Positions 25,019 to 36,469 of a stretch of DNA of 64,000 nucleotides are shown here, one piece after another (the stretch's first letter is position 1; every line of letters starts with the position of its first letter). The stretch comes from Branchiostoma floridae (lineage: Eukaryota > Chordata > Leptocardii > Amphioxiformes > Branchiostomatidae), in contig NC_049993.1 of the NCBI RefSeq assembly GCF_000003815.2, forward strand, positions 14,271,370 to 14,335,369, written 5' to 3'. A model generated the notes under the pieces. The model was not told the DNA's origin and did not search any database. It was given only the letters and a program-made list of their open reading frames with translations. Position numbers and translations under genes: made by a program.

Positions 25019-25372
25019 ACGTGTGTGTGTGTGTACATGTACGTATATGTGTGTCTCTCTGTGTGTCCGTGTTTGTGTGTGTGTGTATGTGTGTACGTTT
25101 GTGTGTGTGTTTGTGTGTGTGTGTGTACATGTGTATCTTCTTCTTCTTCTTCTTCTTGAGTGCCGTCAATCTCTGGATGAGCGCTGTTTCCAGTGCAGGC
25201 TGAAACTGAGGATAATCCTGTGCAATAATACATTAATGTGTATGTGTGTGTGTGTGTAGGTATGTGTGTGTGTTTGTTTGTGAAAGAAAGAAAGAAAGAA
25301 TGTGTATGTGTGTGTGTGTGTAGGTATGTGTGTGTGTTTGTTTGTGTGCGTGTGTGTGTCCAGATATGTGTA
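25019..25372. repeat. compound microsatellite (TG)n, (CTT)n, (GAAA)n
   Basis: Interrupted (GT)n at 25019-25135 is followed by a (CTT)n tract at 25136-25156. Two near-identical blocks of 'tgtatgtgtgtgtgtgtgtaggtatgtgtgtgtgtttg' (about 25238-25280 and 25302-25345) are separated by (GAAA)n. The Thr/His-rich frames over this block are artefacts of the repeat. Confidence 0.9.
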
Positions 25373-25375
25373 TTT

Positions 25376-25932
25376 AGCATAGTGTAAGAGGCTATGAGTG
25401 CCGTTGAGCCTATACCGGGTCGAACTCTCCATTTCGATTGATTTTTGAGAAAGCATTTTTCTTTGTGAAACTTAACGAACGCCTTGTTGGACACTGCCAT
25501 TTGGCAAAAGTGCCACACTGCAGAATTTGAAAGAAGTACAAGCAGAGTACTTAGCCTCAATAGCAGGCTCTCTATGGCCTTTTTTGGCACTTTTGCTGGC
25601 CATTTCTTTTTGTACTGGGTCGCTGATTGCTGGCCTTTTCTGACAGCCGGCCATGTAGAGCCTGCCTACAGAGTACTATACTCGCATGAGTGTTGTCCAT
25701 GGTACTTTATAAAATGCATTTTGTTCCACCATACACGCCTTCTGAAAAAAAAAAAGAAATATTCATTTTAAACAACGTCATACTAAATTTAGTTAATTTG
25801 AATAAGATAATTGATTTACTTATATCGTACAATTATACTATGTATTGGTTATTCCTAAGTTGCTATAAGTTGGTAAATTAGATTTTAATTTTTTAGTGTA
25901 TTGTTAGTTTAAATATGTATGTACCTTATGTC
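25376..25932. other. gene-free stretch
   Basis: No gene or repeat recognised. Confidence 0.4.
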
Positions 25933-26358
25933 TAGGGTTACGGTGTACCGGTACAAAACTGTTTTTTTCTTGTTGGACCGGTCCACAAAAACCGGACCTG
26001 AAAAAATCAGTGAACCGGATGTTGCACCGATTCGAAAATGAACATATTTTACCGGCAGGCATGCACGTGTTTTGGGGCTTACAGGTTCAAGAAAATGATA
26101 GGAGCTAGGTATAGTTGATAATCATTTTTTACAATTTTTTACTGTCAAACTTGGCCTAAAACAGAGGCAGTTAGGTCTGTTACATGAATATATGATTTTA
26201 AATCGCCAATGGACGTCGGATACTCCACCAAACAGAATCCTTTGTAGCGATATGGACCATTGTTTTGAGTATGATACATTCACAGATAATCAGGTTCAGG
26301 TTATCCTCTGTACCTGGTATAGCTGGAACTGAACTTTCTGTACCGATACCCACCCCTA
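25933..26358 (+). mobile_element. hAT-like MITE (family B), diverged copy
   Basis: Starts TAGGGTTACGGTGTACCGGT and ends ACCGATACCCACCCCTA. The interior shares 'TTGGACCGGTCCA.AAAAACC', 'GGACCTGAA.AAAATC.GTGAAC' and 'GGATGTTG' with the better copy at 27518-27967. No target duplication remains visible. Non-autonomous. Confidence 0.7.
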
Positions 26359-26751
26359 TTCCAGGGCAAGGATATTAGTACGTCTAACACTAGGTAGCGA
26401 AGAAGAAAAGCCCGTTATATAACCAATCACGATGCCAACAAACTGTGCTAGAATATTCGGACGTTCACCCATTGAGTTGTCAACTTCGATTGCACGTCGT
26501 CGCCGCGGCTATATACTGCAATACATCTATTTTTGCCCCGATTCAATTTGGAGATAGGATGGTATAGGGGTATCTCAAACGGTTCGTTTGCGGCATTGCT
26601 GGGTTCAAAATTGAAATTTTGTTCATAATGACTCGACCTCATAATGGGAATATCATACAAAACTTATGACTGAAAATACACAGTTTCAAATTTTTAAAAA
26701 AATCGGTTTGTGTCGATAAAATGTTTGGAGCGGTTGGTCGCAGCTTCAGTG

Positions 26752-26980
26752 AAAGCAAGTAAATCTTCTGGATGACATCAGCACGCACATTAATTTTCGC
26801 CTGTTTCAGAAAAAAAGAAGAGATTTTTGTCTTCTGCAGGGATAGTTAACATGACCATAAAGTGCCAAAATGGGCAATTATGCTGTGTTGTATCCTAATA
26901 ATTGTACTTGTAGAAGTGAAATTAGCAAGGTTGCCATTATTGTGGTTGAAGAAGTGAAACTTGCTGGATAGTCGTAATCA
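26752..26980 (+). mobile_element. foldback MITE, family A, 3'-truncated
   Basis: GCAAGTAAATCTTCTGGATG and following sequence match the left arm at 839-1060, including 'tctgcagggatagttaacatgac', 'ttgtatcctaataattgtacttgtagaagtga' and 'gaaacttgctggatagt'. The terminal GGCCACA has decayed (AGTGAAA) and the right half is missing. Confidence 0.7.
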
Positions 26981-27517
26981 TTTTGAAAAAAGGCTGAAAG
27001 TAGGCCATCTGCGCGTGTCCGGAAATACCGAAATTTTCAAATTATTGTGCATGTGAGAATTTATTTCGCACGCTCGCATCAGTTTGGGGTTCAAAGATGA
27101 TGCCACACACCTACATAATCGAGTAGACATGGCCTATGCAAGACATTCTGAGTGTGTCTTTACAGGCTGCTAGATTCAATTTCGTGGCTGTAAAGAAGAT
27201 TCCTTGGAGATTGGTCCTACTGGGAGGAACGGAATGGTTTTTGGGTTTTCTGGCTCGCCGAGCTCCTTTTCAAATTGATAACAGGTTTGGAGGTACTCCA
27301 ACTCATACGTTATGTAAGTTGACTACATGCATCTTTTGACTGTAGAAATTCTGAATACACGCGTACGTGAAAAAGTTCAGATAGTTGTTTTTTAGGCATG
27401 GGTATGCATTTATTCGAACCAAGAGTAACACCAAAATCAAGTTACTAGCTTTTGTGTCAAAAATAACATCTCTTCTCATAATTGTCATAATTTCTTCATA
27501 ATTTTCATAGTACACAA

Positions 27518-27967
27518 TAGGGGTGGTTACCCGAACGGAGTACCGGTACAAAACTGGTTTTTCTCATTGGACCGGTCCAGAAAAACCGGACCTGAATAAA
27601 ATCGGTGAACAGGATGTTGGGCAGATTGGAAAATCAACAAATTATGTGATCAGACATTCACACATTTTGTGGCTTACCGGTCGAGGAAAATAACAAGAGC
27701 GAAGTAGATTATAGTCTATAGTCTATATTTCTACCAACTTTAATAGTCAATCGTACAGAGGCAGTTAGCCTCCGTAGGATTTTCAAAATGGCAATGGGAG
27801 TCAAATAAGTAACACAAAACAGATTTCTTCGTAGCGAAATGAAACATTCTTTTGCGTATCATCCATTCACAATGTTTTACATATTGAATCAGGACCGGAC
27901 CTGGACCTGATCCACTGGACCTGAACCAGACCTGGACCTGAATTTTCTGTACCGGTACCTACCCCTA
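27518..27967 (+). mobile_element. hAT-like MITE (family B) with perfect 8-bp target duplication
   Basis: Ends TAGGGGTGG and CCTACCCCTA are terminal inverted repeats. Immediately outside them GTACACAA occurs at 27510-27517 and again at 27968-27975, an exact 8-bp duplication. An 8-bp duplication with T/CAGGGGTG-type ends is characteristic of the hAT superfamily. The 450-bp element has no transposase. The interior is rich in ACCGGT/GGACC words. Confidence 0.88.
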
Positions 27968-28566
27968 GTACACAACATTACAGGTATATACGTAGCCAAT
28001 GAAAGCATGTAGTATGTTGTATGGTCATGGTGCTATCTCTATAGACTATAGACATCCATTTTAACATATTGCTAAAATACACTCGGTATACTTTTGGGAA
28101 TTTTTTTTCTTTTAGTTTCCTATCGGACCATGCAAATTGTGACCTACTTAGCATATCAATTCATAATCTTTTCGTAAAGCATGCTCTTCGACAATTCTCG
28201 CTCAGTGTCTTAAGTAGTGGATACTATCTGAAACGTCTGTATGTATCTTATAACTGCTTTTTGGTTATTGCCTGGACGTCTAACCTTCATTAAAGTACTT
28301 TATACGTTGTTTGCAATCTTCAAATCCAGGGAAGGGGGGTTGACATCATCTTTATTGACATATAAACGCAACACATTTAAAATCAATATACAAGATGAGT
28401 TTAAAAAGAATGATATACTTGATGAACATTAATGATGTAACATCTTTCACAAGTTTAAAAAATGGGGTCAATAAAAGAATCTTATATAATAGTCTCTAAA
28501 ACTGTTGAGGGATGTTTGAAATATTTCAGGGCAATGTGCTAAAGTAAAGCTTGTCGTCTTTTCCCG

Positions 28567-28911
28567 TCAAGTTATTGTCAATCTTCGTGGCTTAACTCTG
28601 CCCAACCGACCGCAAAGAAATCCAGCGCACCCTATACGGATTATTTCAGACCCAAAGAGGTGGTTGGAACAGAGCCATCTCGTCAAACCCCGTTGAAAGG
28701 AATATTTATGAACACGTGTCCTTAGTTGCACCCCAGTGGTGTAGATATCTAGATGAATCATATCATTGCCAAAAAAGTTTTGGTAGCCATACTTTACTCC
28801 AGAGGAGAGTGTTCCAGTTCTGCTAGTGATATTTTTCTGAATCAAAAAATGTAATGGTATCGGCCACGTGACATCGAACCTGGACAAGGGAACAGTTACA
28901 TTATAAAGCAT
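28567..28911 (-). other. unassigned 114-codon open frame
   Basis: The longest frame in this neighbourhood. A pyrimidine tract ending in CAG (TGTTCCCTTGTCCAG) lies at its upstream side (about 28880-28895), as in a 3' splice site, and the amino-acid mix is protein-like (for example GYQNFFGNDMIHLDIYTTGV). I see no known domain, no clear 5' splice site before the stop, and no neighbouring exon. It may be an exon of an unknown gene or an old element. Confidence 0.2.
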
Positions 28912-29588
28912 TAACCCCCGAAGCTAGTTGTTGTGCTCGGGACGACGTTACTTAAGTTTTGGTCCTCTATCACAATTCTTCGGAACTGCAGGGGCGTTTT
29001 ACCTGCATACTTTGAAACAATATAAGGAAAGACGTGTTGTTGACGAATTGTTTTTTATTTCCCCTTTTATTGGGATTTCCACATTACACATGGATAACAA
29101 GCACAATTTCTTTTTTTTTTCATTTTTTTTGATGCAGGAAAAATGACGTCAAGAAATGGAGATTTCTATTTGATTGAATTTCCTTGTTTTAGAGTGGCAT
29201 TCGTTTTTTCATAGCGAAAATATTCTTGACTTACATACGTATATAATTCACATATATCTGAACGCAGCTGTCTCAGTAAGAAGATTTACTATGGCAACAA
29301 TGATATCTTCATTGTCGTCTTAGTCGCTTAATCTAGATTATTGTGACATAAAAGTCAGGATGGATTATCTCCCGTCTATAATAAGGTTGTATGCCGGGTA
29401 AATCAAAAGATTAACTGATCCACTGTGATTGCAAAGTCACGGAGTCTCGATAAGGAAGACCTTGAACCTCAGACAATCCCTGCCTTGAACCTCAGACAAG
29501 GGCTGCTATATCTTCCAGGCGGAAGGTAGGACAAGTTGATCTCTTAATTTGCTGCCTCTAGAAGTTCAAGTTCCGGAGAGATTTGTAA

Positions 29589-29860
29589 GATTAAAGACGA
29601 CCTGTCACCAGGTTCTTTTAAGGACATCCATTATTCCAACCTAGCGAGGGATGTACTTGATTCTCCGTTTATAGTATATGACAAAAATTGTTGCTTCTAG
29701 TCAGTTGCTACCTCCGTGAAAAATGGAGGAAGTGTTTTCGTCAGATTAAAGACGAACTGTCACCGGGTTCTTTCAAGGACATTGATTTGATTTTCCGGTA
29801 TAGTAGATAGTAAATAGTAGTTGCTTTTAGTCAGTTGTTACCTCTGTGAAAAACGTTTTT
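29589..29860. repeat. tandem duplication, about 155 bp
   Basis: GATTAAAGACGA(C/A)CTGTCACC with 'GGGTTCTTT(T/C)AAGGACAT' occurs at 29589 and 29744. Both are followed by 'TTGCTT(C/T)TAGTCAGTTG(C/T)TACCTC(C/T)GTGAAAAA'. Confidence 0.8.
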
Positions 29861-30290
29861 ATGTGTCTCAAGCTCTGTCTGTCTGATGTTTTGGGCCAGC
29901 ATAGTTACAGTGTAACTTACACCAAATTATCTTCAAGCAATGACTGTTTTTAAAGGTAAGGTACATACCTCCAAATTTTCGAAGGCTGACAGTCCATCTT
30001 GGTCTCGGAGAGTGACCTAGTCTCGATCTCGCGAGAGAGCACGAGACTAGGTCTGACCAGCGTAACTTCGGAACGGCTGAATGGATTGTGTTGATATTTG
30101 GTATTTAGGTATCGTATGTATGGGGAAACCGTAGTCTCTGTAACACAAACTGGGGATGGAAATGGCCCCTTCCCGCAGACGAGGCCGATCGGATATTGCC
30201 TTATTGGGCGGGCTGCTATATAGGCGAGATTTAATCAGGTTAGGAAAGATGGGTGTCAAGTTTGGGCCTCCTGGCGACAATCATTGGTAC
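29835..30290 (+). repeat. dispersed repeat (family D)
   Basis: Contains 'TACCTCTGTGAAAAACG', 'ATGTGTCTC', 'TCTGTCTG' and 'GAACGGCTGAATGGATTG', which occur in the same order at about 48890-48980, and an ending TGTCAAGTTTGGGCCTCCTG whose relative appears at about 36767-36785. This order suggests a retroposed repeat; its class was not determined. A 30003-30050 palindromic AGACTAGGTC/GACCTAGTCTC word pair lies inside. Confidence 0.45.
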
Positions 30291-31725
30291 TGCTGCAGAA
30301 TCTTTTGTCCTTGACATGCACGAAAGAAATCATGCCAAAAAATGGTTTTTGGGTTTCATATGGATTTTGATGTATATTGTCACAGGTTTTTTTTTTTAAA
30401 CTTCTGCTAGAGTTACATCCAAGGGCGTTCTCACTGATGAACGGAAATCAATAATATACACAGAACTATTCATTTGTGTTGATATCCTACCCCTTTGGCT
30501 GCATCGGTTGCCATCGAAAGACCGTCAGCAAAAACCATTTTGCCAATGAATCTTACCAATCGATGCCTAAAGACACGTTTATGACAGGAATGCAGCACAT
30601 ATACGCTGCCATAAAGAGGTCAATAGCTTGAAATATTAAATGCGTTCTTCGCGTTATAAAAGCTATGCCTTCTGGCGTTCAGTAAAATGCGGATCAATGG
30701 TCATTCAAGCTTGGAGTGTCAAGGAACATTGGAATGATAAAACGAGAAAGATCACATGCACATGTAATAAAGTCACTCTTTTTACGCAACCGATATTTTA
30801 TTCTCACCGACGTTTCGGTGACCGTCTGTCACGTTCTTCAGTGCAATTCAGGTTCACATTGTATTGCAGGACAGGTGTCGTTGCTCACAATCCAGATGCG
30901 ATCTCAAAACGTAAAGTATTTGCATATAACTGTACAGACAGATTTATGCAAAAATACATTATTTACAATGCGGTCCCAAACGCAAAGGAGTGTAAAACAG
31001 CCATAGCATTTGTCAATTTACGGATCACATGCGCACGTTTCAAGGACTCGCCTGGAATCTTCTCCAGCGTCAACAAATGCCAGCATATCGGCTACCGGGC
31101 CTCAACATTTTCTCAAGGAAAGTTTACCTCAGCCCTACAACTCCCCCCCCCCCTCCATTGAAGACCTTACGCATCCCATTTCACATGGTATGGAAATCAA
31201 GCAAGCGGTTACACAGACAGCTGAACGATATAGAAAACGAGGTTGTTGGCTTGCCGAACTGACCTTGATCTTTACATTTACAACCTCTATCCACCAAATA
31301 TCATTACAATTCATCTGGAGGTTCTAAAGTTATGCTCACCACAAATATCTGGAAACACACACACAAAACAGACAGACAGACATGCACATATGCAACAAAA
31401 ACAATGCTATTTTTCATGGATTCCCGGAGGTAATGCGAGCGATCAATTCAATAAAAGTTTTTTTTTTTAATGATTAAAGCTCTGTGTGTTTTGCTGACAG
31501 TCTGACTTTCACATCTTGCATGATATTCCAATGATGAAGTCAAGGATTACCCAAATGCCGTTGCACGTTCTGGTGGGTAAAAGTCACCGGGAAGGATTTG
31601 GATAGCCAGGCGGAGAAAGAAGCTTACGGTGCCGACGAATCGAGTCGCCTGCAGCCCTGACGAGCAGGTTACACGTGGAAATAGACAGTGTCAAATTAGC
31701 TGTGTTGACCTGCCCTAACCGTCTT
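30291..31725. other. stretch with repeat scraps, no gene called
   Basis: The string GACGTTTCGGTGACCGTC with TCTTCAGTGCA at 30808-30843 resembles ends of dispersed elements also hinted at near 34443 and 59054. Overlapping frames at 30640-31327 run in two phases without a domain and are not called. Confidence 0.35.
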
Positions 31726-31727
31726 AA

Positions 31728-31960
31728 GTCCTATAGAGAAGTAAAAATCACATTAATCCTTAGTGACCTCTGATTGGACGTCACACAGAGTAGCGTCATC
31801 GATCATCCTGTCAGTCATTTTAAGTCCCATGACGTCATCGCACGTAACCTGCTTTATCCGACTGGTAACTCTTATAGAGAGGAAAATCGTATTAATCCTT
31901 GGCGACCTCTGATTGGACGTCACGCAAAGTAGCGTCATCAATCATCCTGTCAATCACTAT
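31728..31960. repeat. 139-bp tandem duplication
   Basis: GACCTCTGATTGGACGTCAC recurs at 31765 and 31904, followed by 'AGTAGCGTCATC.ATCATCCTGTCA'. It is preceded by 'TATAGAGA.G.AAAATC..ATTAATCCTT'. Confidence 0.9.
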
Positions 31961-32625
31961 CAGCAACGCGTTGACGTCTTCATTAAGATCTACCGACGTA
32001 GACTGTAGTCTTTAAGCCGTTCTACCTGATCCATCTTCTTCTCCTTCACTTTTAGACGGCTTTCTGATATGAGAGTGAAAATGATCTGGAAACAGTTTTA
32101 GCACAATTGAACTCAATAAACAGAAGAGATGGTCGTGACAGAGAAGATAAATGTTATGTATCATATTTAACTTTAACTTTATTGCGATATGTATCATATT
32201 TACATTGTACCAAGAAAATCCCATAGCTTTTTACGACATCACATCTGGAAATATATCTTTAGTTTTAACATTTTGTGTCAGTTTATGATATTCTTTTTTT
32301 ACAATATTTTTTTTTTCTTAAAACGCTTCAACCATAGCTACTTGAGCTATGGCGTAGAACCCCAAACCATTTACAATAAAACAATTGCACCAAAACATAA
32401 CCTTCGTTGCGACCATAGATTTATATTGAAGTTGTTACTAAAATGCGTACTGCATATATAGAAACTAGATAGATAATCGTTAACTGAGTCTCAACTTACA
32501 AAATCGACCGGAAGGAAGAAACGGGAAAGAGCAATGAAAATGACATCAAGTTAGTCAACATATGCCTTAATCGATGAGGTAACATTATTTGTTTGTCTTC
32601 GTAAGATTTTGAAGCCGTAAGATGT
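31961..32625. other. gene-free stretch
   Basis: Nothing recognised. Confidence 0.4.
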
Positions 32626-32629
32626 TTAA

Positions 32630-33536
32630 CCCTATCCAGACTGGGCTTTTTGGGCCTTCCCTGGCCTGGGGAGGGGGGGGCTCATTCGACCCCCCCTTCG
32701 TATTTTCAAAACGGCTTACTGTACGATCACCAAATTTGCAGGGGGGATTGTGCTCATAAAGTTTTATAATTCCTAAAATTTTTATATCATTATGACGTAA
32801 TATGACGTAATTATGACGCCATTAATTGATATTTTTGGCTAAAACGGGGAATTCCCATAATACCTAAATATCTCACTCAAAAAGTTACCAATAAAGGTTT
32901 CTTATTAATATTTAAGTGTTATAAGGCTTCTGTTGTCAAAAGCCGACGCAACGACGTCAAAATGACGTCATAGAATGACGTCACCTGTAGTTTAGCTATC
33001 CGCCATCTTGGATTATAAACCTTAAATTTTTCAAGATACATTTTTTTCAACATATAACGCGAAAACCCCATGGAAATGGATTTTCAAATGAATGTTTTCT
33101 GTAAGAAAATACCACGTAGTGATGAAATCTGAGTGAAAATAAGCTTGTTATACTTTAAATCATGATATTGTCGGCCATCTTGGATTTTGACCAATTACGT
33201 CATCTCATTAGCATAATTTATGAATATTTAATTATAAATGTTTAACTAAGATGTGTTGGATATTAAAGATATATGAAAAGAAGTTTAGTTTAGCAAGAAA
33301 ATCTTAAAATCCCATTGTTGAAACCAAAATTAGTGATTTTTGTAAAATTTGCTTTTCAGAAACCCATTGCCATGGCAACACGAAAAATCATAAACTTACC
33401 CATTTTTTGAAAATTGCCAACAATATTTTAGGAAAACTCACCAAGTTTGGTTGTTCTAGCACAAGCCGTTTGGGAGCTATAGGAGGTCAAAGTTGCCTTG
33501 GGCACTTTTAGCCCCCCCCTCCCAGTCTGGATAGGG
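32630..33536 (-). mobile_element. piggyBac-like MITE, complete copy (family C)
   Basis: The 16-bp ends CCCTATCCAGACTGGG (32630-32645) and CCCAGTCTGGATAGGG (33521-33536) are perfect inverted repeats. TTAA precedes the left end (32626-32629); the right flank is GAAG, so one side of the target duplication has decayed or the copy is rearranged. Length is 907 bp with no transposase. G/C homopolymer tracts lie just inside both ends. The left half is the inverse of 1-497. Confidence 0.8.
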
Positions 33537-35750
33537 AAGGCCACGACATTAACCTCCAACAATGAACTACAACATACTTTTCGTCTATTTCGACAGCGGT
33601 ACACATGTGTCAAGAAGTTTTGGACCGCATGACAGTCGCATGGCGATCGCACGACAATCGCACGACCTCTTAGCTTGATTTCGGATCATTGCTGATTATC
33701 TAGACCCTTTACAGTCAAGATAAGGTTTAAAATTACGTCCTTAACTTTACAAACTTAGTATTCCATTGATCGATAGTCTAAGAAAGAAAAGAAGATCGAA
33801 AACCTACATTAAGGACTGGAAATCTATCGAGGAACTAATAAGTAACAGGACACTTGCCTAAGGACTGGATTTCTCTGTCGATAAAAGCTATATGTGTAAT
33901 GGTTACCTATGGTTTGGCGATGGAGTATTGGACATGAATGTGAGATATAGTGGTATCCCTGTAGCGAAATACAAGATTCTAGTTTTCTGTCTCAATCAAT
34001 AGCCCTGTTATGAATGTGGGTCATAGTAGCTTGACCTCATTGTTGAACATAAAGAAAATACCATGAGCACATGCAGAAAAAAACGGAGCTTAGTTTCATT
34101 TTCAAGAGAAAGTTTGGACAGATATGATGCGAAAAAGTTGAAATCACAGGGGAAATTTGTAGGTACAGTGACTTACTCTAAACGTAATTCATCAACAGTA
34201 ATTGCCAGGGAGTTCGATACAAATCACTTGATATCGTATTCGTGAGAACAGCATATTGCGCGTAATTATATCAGGAATAGTATCATTTTATTTACATATC
34301 TGACATGTATAGATTACTGAAGGGTAAATGTAATGGATGCATAGGACATGTATATCTATAGATAGAACCCAACATCAAAAACTCCTTATCATGTTGCAAT
34401 TTCAAACTTTATATCCTGGCACAAAATAAAGCACTTACCAGCAAGCTTTCGATCAGTCCTCTGATCCTTCTCAAGTTGAAATGACCCAAAGCCTAAGTCT
34501 CGCTTTAAGACCGGAAGTGTGACGTCAGCAAAGAGTCAAAGGTGCTTGGCAGTCGGTATCGGCCCCCGTCTCGATTGATGGAATGTTGATGGGCTCCTGT
34601 ATTTAATGTTACTGCTCTTGTAGGGAATGTCCAGGTATTTGGACACTGGCACACCGAATCCGTGTGTTTTGGGCTAATTTTAGACAGATTAGCCGAGGGT
34701 CGTCACTCCGTCGCCAGAGACTGGGATGTGAAGTTCGTTTCCATCGGGGAATAGTAAGAATCAATCCCAGGACCAATTGGCTCTGCGTCTAATGCTCCAA
34801 CATTTACAGTTAGACCAACCCTTTAACCGACGAACATTCAAAAGCAAAGAATAAGGCCCTTCTACCCAAATTGCAACTTGAACCTACTGGTTTGTCTAGA
34901 AATGGAAAAATCGTTAGTTATTGTCTAAATCAATAGGAAACACAAAGCACTGCTAGTATTCTAGATTCCTTTGCGTAGGTCAGTGTCCTGTTTGTGACTC
35001 TATATTTGCTACCATATTTGGACCTTGCCTTTGCAACCGTGGCATGATACCACCCTGTAACTGTAGTGCGATACCATTTTTTTTCTGCAAACTCGATCGT
35101 CACCTCTTTGAAATATGGAATAAAGCAGAGTTCTTCGGCTTGAACTATGACTAGCGGACATATTATGCTAATCAGCAACGACCGATATTATGTTGAATTG
35201 ATTGTGTGGATGGCATCCGCGCGCACATCAATTTTCTTCCGTTTCCAAAGAAAACTGAGTTTACTTTTAATTGTACAAAGCAGCTGTAAAAAGAGCACAT
35301 ATATTAAGTTATCGAAGAAATATTTTTTCACAGTCTAGCAGCTTCGTGTAACCTTACCAGGGTGGTGAGACTGAAAGTAATATCGATCTAGTCTAGCTCA
35401 CTGAAGAGCTATACCTCCACTGGCCGTAGCAATGAAGACCGACGCCATGCACAATATTTACAGGTTCATTGTACCTGGAAAATTCATCCAGCTCTTTTCT
35501 ACAAGCTCAATGTACAGTGGAACACGGCCTAACGTCCCTTCTGCAAGCCTTTTCTGGTAGCGTATATGTTGGTTGAGCGACACAGCCGGTAACGAACTCA
35601 TGGCTTCTAGTTCCAGTGGCAGGGCCGCTAAGCATTGGACTACGTATTTTATAAGTGGTTGTACAACATGTTGCAGTTTAATGTAGACTGCCTGGGCAAA
35701 CATAAAAGTTATCTACAAACCATGTCTCTGTCCCAGGCTTGATAAAGGTC
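33537..35750. other. stretch with small repeat scraps
   Basis: About 34440-34480 has a 'CTTTCGATCAGTCCTCTGATCCTTCTCAAG' type segment like ends of dispersed elements. About 35203-35262 has the GATGGCATCCGCGCGCACAT(C/T)AATTTTC segment of MITE family A. No gene supported. Confidence 0.4.
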
Positions 35751-35754
35751 TAAC

Positions 35755-36465
35755 CCCAGGCAATACTTACTATTTAATGAGTTATCATGGTATTTTGTTA
35801 CATAGTATCTGATGTAGACGTTTGTACTTTACCATTTGTAGCTCTATAGGGAAGGCGTTTTGTATGTAGCCCATATATTTTTCAATTAGATAAACGTTAA
35901 ACCCTACCTGATCTTAACTTTTAGTGTACCATTGTATGGTATTTTAATGGTTTCTCTCATTCAGATTTACGTAGATTTTCCCATTTGAAGCTGTATAGGG
36001 AATGTATAGATAATGTGTAGCACATATATGTTTGATAAAGCCTAGATAAAGATGTACCGCTAGGCAATCTTTACTGTTTGGTAAGATACTAAAGTATGTC
36101 TTGTTGCGTGTTATCTAATGTAGACTTCTGTACTTAATTTTCCCATTTGTGGCTGTATAGGATTGGCGTTATCTAAGTAGCCCATATATATGTTTGCCCT
36201 AGATTAGATAAATGTTCAACCCTACACCACATTTACAGTTTGATAAGTTATCATGTTATGTTGTAGCGTGTTAATCAATGTAGATTTACGTACTGTCTTT
36301 TCCCCATGTAGAAGTATAGGGAATGGGTAGTTGACTTGTAGTCCATATTATGTTTGCTGCAGACTAGATGAATTCACGTTACCATTGTTTGCTGTTGTGG
36401 GTTTTCTAATCTAATATAGATTTACGTACTGAATTTTCCCTTTTGTACTTATATAGAGAATGATT
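35755..36465. repeat. diverged minisatellite, about 134-162-bp units
   Basis: Five units are marked by '(C/A)T(G/C)TATAGG' at about 35843, 35991, 36153, 36313 and 36447. Each is preceded by 'TAGA.TT.(C/T)GTACT....TTTTCCC' and followed by 'GTAG(C/T)(C/A)CATAT'. Confidence 0.7.
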
Positions 36466-36469
36466 GGGC

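Noticed and set aside
24793-25590. Longest minus-strand frame after the LRR gene, 265 codons, Thr/His-rich
   Set aside because: It runs through (TG)n, (CTT)n and (GAAA)n microsatellites; the Thr/His/Glu runs are repeat translation, and both strands are open there.
30640-31327. Overlapping plus-strand frames of 173, 96, 105 and 77 codons
   Set aside because: They run in different phases over the same DNA, include a dispersed-element end (GACGTTTCGGTGACC) and a poly-C run, and show no domain.
34640-34810. Possible Penelope-like element remnant
   Set aside because: The segment after a TTTCGATCAGTCCTCTGATCC-type end looked suggestive, but no GIY-YIG or reverse-transcriptase motif could be read in any frame.
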